Shown one piece after another: positions 25,660 to 35,490 of a DNA stretch of 64,000 nucleotides. Each line of letters starts with the position of its first letter. The first letter of the stretch is position 1. The notes below the pieces were generated by a model that saw only the letters and a program-made list of their open reading frames with translations, had not been told where the DNA came from and made no database searches. Both the position numbers and the translations under genes were made by a program. Source of the stretch: Spiro-02 sp034114085 (GTDB taxonomy: Bacteria; Spirochaetota; Spirochaetia; Sphaerochaetales; Sphaerochaetaceae); NCBI GenBank assembly GCA_034114085.1, contig JAXEWB010000092.1, forward strand, positions 1 to 64,000. The letters run 5' to 3'.

Positions 25660-26358
25660 ATGTATCGATACCTACTATTCGACGCCGATGGTACTCTGTT
25701 CGACTTCGACAGCGCCGAAACCTGGGCGTTCGACACCACTTGCAGGGAAATCGGCGTAGAGCCAACCTTGGACAGGCTTCAGGACTATAAGGAAGCGAAC
25801 AGGCAGGTGTGGAAGGAGTTTGAGCAGAACGCCATTGACCTCGACAGCTTGCAGACCGAACGGTTCGCTCGTTTTTTCCTTGCGCAGGGCATCGTCGCGG
25901 ATCCCTTCAAGACTGGCAGGCGTTTCGCCGACCATCTTTCCCATGCAGGACAGCTCTATCCCGAAACAATCCCGTTGCTCGAAGAACTGAGGGACAGGGG
26001 ATACCGGCTGTCACTCATCACCAACGGTATATCGAACGTACAACATGGACGGTTGGATTCATCCAAGACAAAACAGTATTTCGACGTCATTTGCATCAGC
26101 GAGGAAATAGGAGTCCAGAAACCGAGGAAGGAATTCTTTGACAGATTTTTCAATCTGGCGAATCTTGGGCAGTCGGACAAACAGCGATGCCTGGTGATTG
26201 GGGACAGCCTGTCCAGCGACATTCTTGGAGGCAATAACGCCGGCATTGACACGTGTTGGTACAATCCGTCGGGAAAACCGAAAGACCCCGACATACGGCC
26301 AACTTATGAAATCGAACTGCTTCAGGAATTGCTGGCGTTGCTCCCCCCTTTGGAATGA
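25660..26358 (+). CDS. YjjG-like HAD family nucleotidase/phosphatase
   Basis: The protein has 232 residues and belongs to the haloacid dehalogenase superfamily, subfamily of YjjG pyrimidine 5'-nucleotidases. Motif I is FDADGTLFDFD near the N-terminus, motif II LITNGIS, motif III QKPRKEFFD and motif IV VIGDSLSSDILGGNNAGIDTCWYNP. YjjG removes phosphate from non-canonical pyrimidine nucleotides. GGAGG five bases before ATG 25660 decides the start over upstream Mets. A strong RNA hairpin precedes it. Confidence 0.88.
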   Translation: MYRYLLFDADGTLFDFDSAETWAFDTTCREIGVEPTLDRLQDYKEANRQVWKEFEQNAIDLDSLQTERFARFFLAQGIVADPFKTGRRFADHLSHAGQLYPETIPLLEELRDRGYRLSLITNGISNVQHGRLDSSKTKQYFDVICISEEIGVQKPRKEFFDRFFNLANLGQSDKQRCLVIGDSLSSDILGGNNAGIDTCWYNPSGKPKDPDIRPTYEIELLQELLALLPPLE

Positions 26359-26547
26359 CAGGGGAAACAGCAGGACGGCCGGAATTCCCCAAGCACTCAT
26401 CACACGAACAGCCGATTGGCGGGCAATCAAACAATGCAAGGTGGAAAGACATATGTAGAGTAGATGCAGAATACGTCCATGCTATTCGATTACCGCCTCT
26501 CGGAATTTCAGACAGGCCAGATGCGGACAGAATACGGCGAACGCAGA

Positions 26548-27417
26548 TCAGTTGATGATCGCCTTCAGTTCGACATCGACGATCAACAGGGAATTCGGCT
26601 CGATGATGGAGCCGCCGGAAACGCCGTATCCAAGATCGGGGGATATCCAGAACCGGTATTTTGAGCCGACCGGCATCAGCTGAAGCCCCTCCTTGAAACC
26701 TTCCACGGCAAGCCAGGAGATATTGAGCGTATCAGAACTGCCCCGTATGTAAGTACTATCGATGACCGTTCCGTTCAGCAACGTGATCTGATAGTCCACC
26801 GAAACCGTATCATTCACATGAGGCCTGAACCCAGTTCCTTCCGTCAATACTTTGTATTGAAGACCTGACGGAGTACAGAAAACGCCCTCCGCAGAAGCGT
26901 TCCGAGCAAGGAATTCTTGAGAAAGCTTCAGATTGTTGGACGCCAGCTCAGTAACCTTCGCATGTAGCGTCTCGATCAGGAGGGTCTGGAACTGAGAAAA
27001 AAGCTCCCTGGTCTCCTCATCTGTGAAAAAGCTATTACGGCCATTGCCCGCATCAAGAACGCCTTTGAGAACATAGCCGATATTGGTATCGACACCCTCT
27101 CCCTGGGCAAGAATCCGCAATGCGGAAGCCATCGTCGCATACCCGTACACATAGCTCATCTGCGCCCCGAATTCAGCCGGCTTGGGAAGTTCATCGAAAT
27201 CAGCCAGCAGCATCGTGCCTGCACTGGCCGCATCGCTATTGGAGGTGGATGAGGCCATCGCCGGGGAAGACACCGATATGGAAACTGATGCGTCGATGGA
27301 CGAACGCGGGGTGGTTGACGCCGGGGTGGAAGGTTCTTCTGTTTTGGAGCAGCCTACAAGCGATATGGTGCATGAGACGCACATGAATACCGCCGCAAGC
27401 ACATGAAGTCTCTTCAT
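26548..27417 (-). CDS. FKBP-type peptidyl-prolyl isomerase lipoprotein
   Basis: The 289-residue protein catalyses cis-trans proline isomerisation and helps fold exported proteins. It has a signal peptide with lipobox (SLVGC), a Ser/Thr-rich linker (about 25-70), an FkpA/Mip-like helical dimerisation region (SYVYGYATMASAL to about 175) and a C-terminal FKBP domain with TVSVDYQITLLNGTVIDSTY, AVEGFKEGLQLMPVGSKYRFWIS and LGYG. It should sit in the periplasm on a lipid anchor. The gene appears to be transcribed alone; no terminator was found after it. Confidence 0.92.
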   Translation of the reverse strand: MKRLHVLAAVFMCVSCTISLVGCSKTEEPSTPASTTPRSSIDASVSISVSSPAMASSTSNSDAASAGTMLLADFDELPKPAEFGAQMSYVYGYATMASALRILAQGEGVDTNIGYVLKGVLDAGNGRNSFFTDEETRELFSQFQTLLIETLHAKVTELASNNLKLSQEFLARNASAEGVFCTPSGLQYKVLTEGTGFRPHVNDTVSVDYQITLLNGTVIDSTYIRGSSDTLNISWLAVEGFKEGLQLMPVGSKYRFWISPDLGYGVSGGSIIEPNSLLIVDVELKAIIN

Positions 27418-27632
27418 GATTTTTGTCCCTTTTACACTTACGGTCTACCGGATATTCGTCCCTCCATCCACCCCTCACCCCGGAACAGGATGGAAAACTT
27501 CAAATCCGACTAGAGAAAATGTAACCCAGAAACATGAAAACGTCTAGAAAAACTATAGGCAGGACAGAGGAAAAACCGTCAATTTCCAGAGAAATCAAAA
27601 CCATCGGCGCATGATTCCTCCAGAACTCCGAA

Positions 27633-28163
27633 TCAATACACGCTATTACCCAAAGAGTCGATAGCTACCAACGCTGGAAAATCCTCCACCTGAAGCCTGA
27701 GCAACGCCTCTGGGCCGAGTTCTGGAAACGCCACCGTCTCCACATCCTTGACGGTCGAAGCGTACAAGGCTCCGCAACCTCCATACGCTTGCAGATAGAT
27801 CGCCCTGTTGCGGACAATCGCATCCACGACCTCGCGGGAGCGGGGTCCCTTCCCCACCATACCCGCCAAACCGAGATCGAGCAACGTCGGAGCGAAGGGA
27901 TCCATACGTGCGCTTGTCGTCGGCCCGCAAGCCCCTATAGGAAACCCAGCTGGCGCAGGGGACGGCCCCATGTAATAGATCATCTCGCCTTCCAGCCCGA
28001 CAGGAAGCGGCAATCCGTCCGACAACAACTGACACAACCGCTTATGGACCTGATCCCTCGCGACAAGCAGGTTCCCGCTCAACGATATTCGGTCAAACGT
28101 CCGTAGCCGGGCAAGCACGGCTTTGTCCTCCACCGGAAGATTCAGGTGAAACACTTCAGACAT
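27633..28163 (-). CDS. Class I fumarate hydratase, beta subunit
   Basis: This is the C-terminal-type subunit of two-subunit Fe-S fumarase/tartrate dehydratase (176 residues). It has SGNLLVARDQVHKRL, GPSPAPAGFPIGACGPTTSARMD, MVGKGPRS and YGGCGALYA. Together with the alpha subunit encoded just upstream it should interconvert fumarate and malate. The ATG at 28163, with GGGAGG before it, overlaps the alpha gene by eight bases. The gene is last in the def-fmt operon. Confidence 0.92.
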   Translation of the reverse strand: MSEVFHLNLPVEDKAVLARLRTFDRISLSGNLLVARDQVHKRLCQLLSDGLPLPVGLEGEMIYYMGPSPAPAGFPIGACGPTTSARMDPFAPTLLDLGLAGMVGKGPRSREVVDAIVRNRAIYLQAYGGCGALYASTVKDVETVAFPELGPEALLRLQVEDFPALVAIDSLGNSVY

Positions 28164-29655
28164 GGCTCCCCTCCCCATCATTCCTCTCATATAGGTTCAG
28201 GACTTCCGGAGTACGTTTCTCCCACTGTGAAAACACCAAGGAAACCTTGCGGTCAGCCCAACAGTTGATCGACACCGCCAACGGCATCCCCGCTATGTGC
28301 GTCGGTGCGGTTTCAACGGCTACGGACAAAGCCGTAACCGTTCCGCCAAGCCCCCCCGCACCGATTTCAAGCCCCTGTACGGCATCAAGAAGTTTCTGTT
28401 CAAGTTCGGCATATCGCGGGTCGGGATTCGGCTCGCCAGCTTCCCGCAACAAAGCGCGTTTCGACAAGGTGGCGGCGTGTTCCATCGTCCCGCCGATACC
28501 CACACCGAGGAAAATGGGAGGACACGGTTTGCCACCGGCCTTTTTTACAATATCCAGAACGCCATCGATAATCGCCCGCTCCCCTCCAGTGGGATTCAAC
28601 ATGCGAACAGAACAGCAGTTCTCGCTTCCGAAGCCTTTCAGCAGAACGGAGATACGCAGTTCGTCACCCTCTATGGGACGCCATGTCATGACGGGCGGAA
28701 GATTCGTTCCGGTATTACTACGGTCATATACAGGTTCCGACACTACCGACCGACGATAGGAACTCCGAGCGACGGCCATTTCAGCCGCCCGACACACAGA
28801 GGACTCAATTTCCGCGAGGGATACAGGACAATCCTTCCCGACATCGATGAACACGACGAACATACCGGTATCCTGGCACATGGGAAGCCCATTCAACTTC
28901 GCCTGCGCCAAGTTGCGTTCAATCATTTCAAAGACTCCCAGACTGGCGCGACAATGCAGGATGCGTTCCTGAACCGCAGGATCCACGGAATTGGAAAAGG
29001 ACTCCAAGTCCTCCAACCGCCGAGCTTCAAGGGCTTTCGCCCGGTTCAACGCCCGTACCGCATCAGGAGGCAATTCAACCGCCGCCTCCGCAAGGACATC
29101 GGCCAACGCCAACGTCACAGCTTGCATCTGCACCTGTTCCGTACCTGCGTCCACATTGCAGAAAGTAGGGTCATATAGCCAAGGGCGACCGGCGAACCAT
29201 TCCGAGAGAAGATGGAGTACCAGCAATCCGAAGGCGGTACCGACCAGCAGACCGAGCAGGTCGGCGCACAGGTCAGCGAATTCGCGGCTGCGACCGGACA
29301 GCGGTTGGAGCAGTTCGATCCCGAACCCAATCACCGTACCTATGACAAGAACCTCCATGGCCGCGAATCCCGACCATGAAGTCAACCGCAGATTCGTCCC
29401 GGACATATAACGTTTCCAAGTGGGGGTCCGCCCCGACCCAGGAATTCTGATACAGGCGAGGAATAGGCTGAACCCCAGAGCGGCGTAGGCCAAGGTATGG
29501 ACACCTTTGTCACCAAACGGAATCCACGAGGGAATCCGTCTCGCGATCTTCGTGGGAGGTAACAATGAAAATACAAGAATGAGAGTTCCAATGATCAGGG
29601 AAAGCACTATTCCCGTAATACGGATAATCTTCTGTAAAGGCAACGGCCTGGTCAT
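28156..29655 (-). CDS. VanZ-like membrane domain fused to fumarase alpha subunit
   Basis: One 499-codon frame joins two unrelated domains. Residues 1 to about 155 are a VanZ-family membrane domain (helices near 11-31, 54-68, 100-118, 131-150) with DKGVHTLAYAALG and IELLQPLSGRSREFADLCADLLG. From about 168 to 490 it is the alpha subunit of class I [4Fe-4S] fumarase: PMCQDTG (Cys260), SENCCS (347/348), GVGIGGTMEHA and INCWADR (Cys465). An ATG at 29127 (residue 177), with a weak AGG site, might allow the fumarase part to be made separately. The frame overlaps both neighbours by a few bases. Whether the fusion is real at protein level is open. Confidence 0.85.
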   Translation of the reverse strand: MTRPLPLQKIIRITGIVLSLIIGTLILVFSLLPPTKIARRIPSWIPFGDKGVHTLAYAALGFSLFLACIRIPGSGRTPTWKRYMSGTNLRLTSWSGFAAMEVLVIGTVIGFGIELLQPLSGRSREFADLCADLLGLLVGTAFGLLVLHLLSEWFAGRPWLYDPTFCNVDAGTEQVQMQAVTLALADVLAEAAVELPPDAVRALNRAKALEARRLEDLESFSNSVDPAVQERILHCRASLGVFEMIERNLAQAKLNGLPMCQDTGMFVVFIDVGKDCPVSLAEIESSVCRAAEMAVARSSYRRSVVSEPVYDRSNTGTNLPPVMTWRPIEGDELRISVLLKGFGSENCCSVRMLNPTGGERAIIDGVLDIVKKAGGKPCPPIFLGVGIGGTMEHAATLSKRALLREAGEPNPDPRYAELEQKLLDAVQGLEIGAGGLGGTVTALSVAVETAPTHIAGMPLAVSINCWADRKVSLVFSQWEKRTPEVLNLYERNDGEGSHV

Positions 29656-30665
29656 GACAGATCCCCTTGTCGAACGTTCCGTTCAATCATTGCCTGATGC
29701 AACATCGAAAGGAACCGGCTTTTGTCAACGAAACTGCGAGGCGCGGCCAATCGGTGCGCGGGAGTCTCGCATATCAGACGCTCTATCACGATATCAGACC
29801 GGAGCCTTCTCAGCAAGTAGACGGTGTCCTCGATATGTCTCCGGACGGAGGGACATGCGGCCTCCCCCCGGAGATAGCTATCGTAGAGACGTGTTCCTCC
29901 AGGAATATGGAGATTGTGAATCTTTACCGCCTCGCAGCCGCTTTCATTGAGCATATCCGCAGTTCTGTCGTATTCTTCATACCCGTCGCCTGGCAGACCG
30001 AGAATGATATGGGCACAGACTCCAACGCCCCGGCTCCGTAGGCGGCTGGCGGCGTCTTGGTAACATTTACTATCGTGTCCGCGGCCTATCCGCTCCAATG
30101 TGTTGTCACAGGAGCTTTGCAGGCCAAGTTCGACCCAGACCCTGTCCACCGTCCCCCGGTAGGATGCGAGCAACTCGGTTACATCGTCCGGCACGCAATC
30201 AGGACGAGTCGAGACAATCAGCTCTTTCCAGCTTCCCAACGCCAACGCAGAATCGTATATCGTCCGCAACTCCTCAATTGGCGCATAAGTATTGGTCCAC
30301 GCCTGGAAATAGAGGCTCAGGAGATTCGCACGATACCTGCGTTCAAGGAACGCCCTACCATGTTCCACCTGTCTGGCAATTGACAAAATCCTGTCAGGGA
30401 TATCGGACGGAACACCGAAAGCGGGGCCAGAAGCCACGCTCTCGACAAAGGGGCTGTCGTGATACCATCCACTTTCCTTCATCCGCTGATATGCCGCGCT
30501 TGCACCAGTTCCATCGCAGTAACAACACCCCCCGCTACGGTCGGGATTACGGTTCGGACAGGAAAAACCTGCGTCCACACCGACACGCCAAACAGGCTCG
30601 CCATATTCCCGGACCAGATAGTCACGATAGGAATTCCACCGAGTATACATGCTTTGAACCGGCAT
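29652..30665 (-). CDS. YhcC-like TIGR01212 family radical SAM protein
   Basis: This is a radical SAM enzyme of about 337 residues. The cluster-binding cysteines are in GFSCPNRNPDRSGGCCYC, a spacing (C-x10 or so-CxxC) typical of TIGR01212. Other landmarks are SLYFQAWTNTYAP, WVELGLQSS and HIILGLPGDGYEE. The C-terminal half fits the Elp3-like family. The reaction is unknown. The ATG at 30665 shares one base with the patatin gene stop, and the end overlaps the VanZ-fumarase start by four bases. Confidence 0.88.
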   Translation of the reverse strand: MPVQSMYTRWNSYRDYLVREYGEPVWRVGVDAGFSCPNRNPDRSGGCCYCDGTGASAAYQRMKESGWYHDSPFVESVASGPAFGVPSDIPDRILSIARQVEHGRAFLERRYRANLLSLYFQAWTNTYAPIEELRTIYDSALALGSWKELIVSTRPDCVPDDVTELLASYRGTVDRVWVELGLQSSCDNTLERIGRGHDSKCYQDAASRLRSRGVGVCAHIILGLPGDGYEEYDRTADMLNESGCEAVKIHNLHIPGGTRLYDSYLRGEAACPSVRRHIEDTVYLLRRLRSDIVIERLICETPAHRLAAPRSFVDKSRFLSMLHQAMIERNVRQGDLS

Positions 30666-33091
30666 CACCACATTTCCACACAAATCGAGAAACGACCATC
30701 GATGTTCGCGCCAAATCCAATCATAATATCCCCAATAGGCGTAGTCACTCCAAAACCGGCGCCAAAACCGAGATCCACACCATCCAGATGTGAAAAAGGC
30801 GCATCCAAAACTGCATGCCCAGTCGGTGTATTGTCAACGGTAAGCGGAGAAAACGGATCATAGGAATCCTTGCTTCCGCATCTGACCAGCAGTTGAAGTC
30901 GAAGGGGGAACGCCATGATATCAAATGTATGCTGCCACCCCAGACCCGCAAGCAGATAGTCACGCCGCAATGAAGCTCCGCCATATCCAGGCATGCCATC
31001 CCATGCGCCATAGTCGAAATAGGAAGAAGAAAGTTCCTTTGGCATCCGGGAGACTCCAAGTGCAGCATCATACCAAAGCGTGTCCGTCGGAGACAATTCA
31101 AATACCTGCTTCACAGCACTTTCGACTTTATAAGCGACCGCCCCGCGGTCAAAACCGACCGAGCCGAGGAAATCGGCGCGGATGCCAGCTCCGGGGAATA
31201 TGCCGCGGTCCAGCCCCGACCAGACAACACCAAGCCGGGCCATCGGAAGGCCGATGAAACTGTTATTCCATGGAATGACCACCTGTGTCACGTTCGAAGG
31301 CAACCTCATCGCTCCGATAGCAACGACAGACATCGACCCTCCGAATTCCGCTCTTCCCAGCGACAGGAAGTCGACGCTCAAGGAAAAGTTGAGGGTGGAA
31401 CTGAAATCCATGGAAGCCACAGGCTTCTGATTCGCCCGGTTGTTCACCACCGACAGGCTGCCCAGAGAAAGATCCAACCCCGCATTTACCGTCAGTTTCG
31501 TAGGAGATGTCGATACAAGGGGATAGTCCAGGGAGAAGCCCAGGTTCACCGCGTCGTCCACCCGAGCAAGGATATCGAAATCGAACTGGTTCTTCGTCAA
31601 GTTGGCGAAATGGACGCCCAGCTCCAAAGCAGGGAGGAATTGTAGCCCGAAGGGCTGTGTGACACCAAACGTCATGGATGTCGTTCCATAAATGCCTACG
31701 AACAGGCGGGAATCCTGTTCTGGGAACGATCTGGTGATGATGATGAGATCAGTCAAAACCGTTCCCTGCTCATTTGTACCGACGGCTTGAAGTTCAAAGC
31801 TCACCGAAGCAAGCCTGTACAGCTTTCGCACGTTCCCCAACATGGCGGAGAGGTCAGACAGGCAACGCTCATCAGCGACACGTCCTATGAACGACGAAAA
31901 CAAATCAAGGCCCAAAGGAATGACATCGGACGTATTGTCCGAGATATCAAGTCGGCTTACGGATACAATCGTAGAATCACGGAAAGCCTGATACGGGCCC
32001 GGAGCATCGGAATCAACAGGTACCAACGCTCTTGTCCGAGCCACCCGGTCGACGACCGCCTGGAAGTCCTTCGCATGAGCTTCACATTCCGCCCTTCCCG
32101 ACTCAATGATTGAATCTACATTGAAAAAGTCGAAGGTACTGACATCGCCGAGTTCAGGCTTCAAAAGAATATCGCAAAGGGGATATTGGACTTCTACATT
32201 TCGTTGAGTGACGATGTTCAAACTCTGGGTCACGACACCGGACAACGTATTCAGCTCATCTCCCGTTATAGTCTGCGTCGCAGTCACGTCTACGGCGATC
32301 ACGATATCGGCGCCCAAAGACCTGGCCAATGCGACCGGCATATTGTTGACGATGCCTCCGTCCATCGCAAACCGTCCGTCCCCGATTGGGTATGGGGTAA
32401 ATGCGACGGGTATGGAAATACTGCTGCGTATCGCCGTCACGAGTGAACCGCCTGAGAAAATAATCTCCTCCCCTGTCACAGCGTCGGTTGCGATGCATCG
32501 GAACGGAATGGGCAGATGGTCGAAATCAGCAATGGGGGCCACGTTGGCTAAAGCCGTATTGAGCAAAGCAAGTATCCGTTGGTCTCCAATCAGTCCTGGC
32601 GCCCCCCCGAAGCCTTTGTCATCAAAGCTGATGGAGAATACATTGTCGTTGATTTTTTCAAATGGAGACGGAATCAATGGTTTCGTCTCCAATGGGCTGA
32701 CGATAAACAGGGAAGGCATGTCGCTTCGTTCAATCAGACGGCGAATGTCCCCCGGCGAATACCCCGCCGCATACAGACCTCCGATCAAAGACCCCATGCT
32801 CGTCCCCAACACCATGTCCACAGGAATACCATACGCTTCGACAGCTTCAATTACGGCGATATGGGCGAGTCCACGTCCGCCGCCTCCGGACAGAACCAAC
32901 GCAACACGAGGGCGTTCAGACGGCAACGTGTCGATAGGATCAACCTGAGCTTTCGTTTGCAGGACATCGACGAGTCCTATGCGGTTTTCAGGAACGGAGA
33001 TAGTGACCAAGCCGCTATGCGTCGCGGGCAAGACCATCGGCAGATAGACGAGCAGACAGAACAAAAAAACCAGGCGACGCACATGTGACAC
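30665..33091 (-). CDS. Patatin-like phospholipase with outer-membrane beta-barrel
   Basis: The 808-residue protein has a signal peptide (1 to about 23), a patatin domain (about 60-290) and a C-terminal membrane barrel, the layout of PlpD/type Vd-like proteins. The catalytic dyad is Ser in GTSMG with Asp in MDGGIVNN; the oxyanion loop is SGGGGRGLAH. The protein ends in Trp (CVEMW), as outer-membrane barrels often do. It may display or release a lipase. The start codon is GTG with AGGAGG six bases upstream, two bases after fmt. Confidence 0.9.
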   Translation of the reverse strand: MSHVRRLVFLFCLLVYLPMVLPATHSGLVTISVPENRIGLVDVLQTKAQVDPIDTLPSERPRVALVLSGGGGRGLAHIAVIEAVEAYGIPVDMVLGTSMGSLIGGLYAAGYSPGDIRRLIERSDMPSLFIVSPLETKPLIPSPFEKINDNVFSISFDDKGFGGAPGLIGDQRILALLNTALANVAPIADFDHLPIPFRCIATDAVTGEEIIFSGGSLVTAIRSSISIPVAFTPYPIGDGRFAMDGGIVNNMPVALARSLGADIVIAVDVTATQTITGDELNTLSGVVTQSLNIVTQRNVEVQYPLCDILLKPELGDVSTFDFFNVDSIIESGRAECEAHAKDFQAVVDRVARTRALVPVDSDAPGPYQAFRDSTIVSVSRLDISDNTSDVIPLGLDLFSSFIGRVADERCLSDLSAMLGNVRKLYRLASVSFELQAVGTNEQGTVLTDLIIITRSFPEQDSRLFVGIYGTTSMTFGVTQPFGLQFLPALELGVHFANLTKNQFDFDILARVDDAVNLGFSLDYPLVSTSPTKLTVNAGLDLSLGSLSVVNNRANQKPVASMDFSSTLNFSLSVDFLSLGRAEFGGSMSVVAIGAMRLPSNVTQVVIPWNNSFIGLPMARLGVVWSGLDRGIFPGAGIRADFLGSVGFDRGAVAYKVESAVKQVFELSPTDTLWYDAALGVSRMPKELSSSYFDYGAWDGMPGYGGASLRRDYLLAGLGWQHTFDIMAFPLRLQLLVRCGSKDSYDPFSPLTVDNTPTGHAVLDAPFSHLDGVDLGFGAGFGVTTPIGDIMIGFGANIDGRFSICVEMW

Positions 33092-33093
33092 GA

Positions 33094-34056
33094 TTATCCT
33101 CCTAATACAGACCCCATGAACGAAGAATTTCCGTTGAGGAACGACTGCCAGTCCAATTCTTTTCGAGCGGCAAGCTGCAGGTGATCCACCCAGAGCAGTC
33201 CATCGGAGCAGGCTATCGCGATCCCCTTCCCTTTTTGAAAACGGACGACAGTACCGGGAAGCACCCCGTCGGGGACTGGATCGCTCCCCGCTTCAGACAG
33301 CGGTCCTACAACGCCGGTCAGCATCAGCGGAGTACCGTCCAATGACGTTGTAGCCTTTGGCCAGGGCAATAGCGCACGGACTTTCGCATGTATCGTCTTC
33401 GCACTTTCATGCCAGTCAATGACACCATCCTCCTTGCAGACCATCTTTGTATATGTTGCATCCCCTTGTTGGGGGACAGGTGTCAGTGTTCCGGACTCAA
33501 TGCCGTGCAGGACATGCACAATGGCCCTGGCCGCCCGGCGGGAGATGAAATCGGTCAGAGCAGGCGTGGTTTCCGTCCCGTCCAGCGGGAAACGGTCGAC
33601 ATAAAAAAGATCACCGCAATCCATCTGCCGGGCAATGCATTGGACGCTGACCGCGGTCTCCGAATCTCCCCGGAGAATCGTATTCTGAATTGGTGCGCAC
33701 CCACGGCAGAGGGGAAGCAACGAAGGATGGATGTTCACCGCCCCCCTCCCAAACAGAGTGAGGAACCTAGGGCCGAACAATCGGCCATAGGCGAAGGAAA
33801 CAAGGAAATCAGGGTGATACAAAGAGACTGCTTCGCGCGCATCGCCCAACAGCCGTTCAGGTTGCAGTACCGGCAGTCCAAGCTCCAACGCGGCTTGTTT
33901 GACGGGGGGCGGTATCAACGTCCGCCCGCGTGCGCCTGGCTTGTCAGGGTTGGTCAGTACGGCGGCAACTTCGAATTCTGATGCAATCGCACGCAAAGAA
34001 GGCACGGCAATTTCCGGAGTACCGGCAAACAGCACCTTCAGTCTTCCATTTTCCAT
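33094..34056 (-). CDS. fmt: Methionyl-tRNA formyltransferase
   Basis: Fmt formylates the initiator Met-tRNA. The 320-residue protein has VLFAGTPEIAVPSL at the N-terminus and the active-site block VNIHPSLLPLCRGCAPIQ with the Asn and His, and Asp in QMDCGDLFY. The C-terminal tRNA-binding domain begins around residue 210. ATG 34056 follows the def stop after one base, showing tight coupling of def and fmt, a common arrangement. Confidence 0.96.
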   Translation of the reverse strand: MENGRLKVLFAGTPEIAVPSLRAIASEFEVAAVLTNPDKPGARGRTLIPPPVKQAALELGLPVLQPERLLGDAREAVSLYHPDFLVSFAYGRLFGPRFLTLFGRGAVNIHPSLLPLCRGCAPIQNTILRGDSETAVSVQCIARQMDCGDLFYVDRFPLDGTETTPALTDFISRRAARAIVHVLHGIESGTLTPVPQQGDATYTKMVCKEDGVIDWHESAKTIHAKVRALLPWPKATTSLDGTPLMLTGVVGPLSEAGSDPVPDGVLPGTVVRFQKGKGIAIACSDGLLWVDHLQLAARKELDWQSFLNGNSSFMGSVLGG

Positions 34057-34057
34057 C

Positions 34058-34558
34058 TTAGCGTCGCTTCCTTGACTTCTGCCTGCGTTCATATGCTTTC
34101 ACGACTTTCTCTTTTTCTTCGTCCGGCAGATGGTCGATGAACAGAGTACCGTTCAGATGATCGTTCTCATGCTGAATCGCACGGGCGAGCAGCCCCTCGG
34201 CGTGCACAACGAACGCCTTGCCGTTCACATCCTGCGCCTGCACGGTGACCTTGGCGGGCCGCACGACATCGTGCCAGACTCCGGGAATACTGAGACAGCC
34301 TTCTTCGTAGGGTACCTGCTCCATGGAAGTCTCAAGAATCTGCGGGTTGATGTACGCCCGTTTTTCTTCACCACGGATATCTATGACGAACAATCGCTGG
34401 TTCACGCCGACCTGCGGGCCTGCCAGCCCTACGCCATCGGCTTCTGTCAGAGTCTCGAACATAGCGTCCACAAGTACTTTCAACGCATTATCAAATGTCT
34501 TTACGGGGTCACAAGATTCACGGAGAACCTCTTCCCCAAGTGTATATATATCTAGCAT
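34058..34558 (-). CDS. def: Peptide deformylase
   Basis: Def removes the formyl group from nascent proteins. The 166-residue protein shows all three motifs: GVGLAGPQVG, EGCLSIPG (metal-binding Cys) and QHENDHLNG (metal-binding His pair and catalytic Glu). The basic C-terminal tail (RRQKSRKRR) is common. I use the ATG before LDIYTLG; a TTG twelve codons upstream has no ribosome binding site. It is the first gene of the operon that runs to the fumarase beta gene. Confidence 0.95.
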   Translation of the reverse strand: MLDIYTLGEEVLRESCDPVKTFDNALKVLVDAMFETLTEADGVGLAGPQVGVNQRLFVIDIRGEEKRAYINPQILETSMEQVPYEEGCLSIPGVWHDVVRPAKVTVQAQDVNGKAFVVHAEGLLARAIQHENDHLNGTLFIDHLPDEEKEKVVKAYERRQKSRKRR

Positions 34559-34747
34559 GTCTGTATGATACTTGGAAATGGAGAGTATCGTCAATGTAGA
34601 TTCAGGTTTGCTCTATGTTCGATGAGCGATTGCTCAGTGTTCACGCAAAGGTTGAGGTTCACGTTGTTCCTGGGTTGTGCAGAGGTTCGGCGATGAGTTG
34701 GCCGCGGACGGCCTCCTACAGACTACGGCTCAAGCAAAAAAGGACTT

Positions 34748-35455
34748 TCATTCGCTTCTCATGAGCTTCTGTTCAATAGAGTCTCTTGTAGTACTGAGAT
34801 GGCATCTCATTGCCGCCTCTGCTTTGTCAGGATCGGGGTTGGTCAGTTTCATAAGCAGATCCTGATGTAAATTGATAAACTGATTGTTATATTCGCCGTT
34901 GGAAAACAGATTATAAATCTCATAGAACATTCCCAGCTTCAACATATGGGAAAACTCATTCGTTAAAGATTGGCATCCAGCCAATGCTATAAGTTTTCCA
35001 TGAAATTCGTACTCCATCTGCCAGTTTTCCCAACTTGTAACAAACGTAGAATCTATATTCACGGCTAAGGGCAACAATCGTTCGAGATTGCGTTTCACAG
35101 GCTCCCCACAATACATCCTGGCGGCCTGGCATTCCAATGCCTCACGAAAAATGAGATTGTCAAATACATCTCTCAATCCAAAGGGTGAGACAATCGTCCC
35201 TTTCCTTGGCAAGGATACAACAAAACCTTCCAACTCCAAACGGATGAACGCTTCCAAGACGGGCGCGACACTCACCCCAAGGTTTTTAGCGACTTCCCTC
35301 CGGTTCAGTACGGTACCGGGAAGTATTTCTCTATTTGTCAGCATGTTCAGGAGAATTTCATATACTTCCTGCGCCAAGGATTCCTTCTGTGTCTTCATCC
35401 GTGGCGTAGTCAAAGATGATTTGAGATCATTCACCGCCTTGTTGTCAATCATCAT
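34748..35455 (-). CDS. GntR family (FadR/FCD) transcriptional regulator
   Basis: The 235-residue repressor has an N-terminal winged helix (about 22-90; LAQEVYEILLNMLTNREILPGTVLNRREVAKNLGVS) and a C-terminal all-helical FCD ligand-binding domain (about 105-230, with metal-type residues in EYEFHGKLIALAGC and MRCHL). It is divergent from the ABC-dehydrogenase-aldolase operon. Identical palindromes in its own promoter and that of the operon indicate autoregulation plus repression of the operon. The ligand is probably the imported sugar acid or a breakdown product. Confidence 0.9.
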   Translation of the reverse strand: MMIDNKAVNDLKSSLTTPRMKTQKESLAQEVYEILLNMLTNREILPGTVLNRREVAKNLGVSVAPVLEAFIRLELEGFVVSLPRKGTIVSPFGLRDVFDNLIFREALECQAARMYCGEPVKRNLERLLPLAVNIDSTFVTSWENWQMEYEFHGKLIALAGCQSLTNEFSHMLKLGMFYEIYNLFSNGEYNNQFINLHQDLLMKLTNPDPDKAEAAMRCHLSTTRDSIEQKLMRSE

Positions 35456-35490
35456 AGCTACTTATTCCCCTCTATAAAAATATCATCGTT

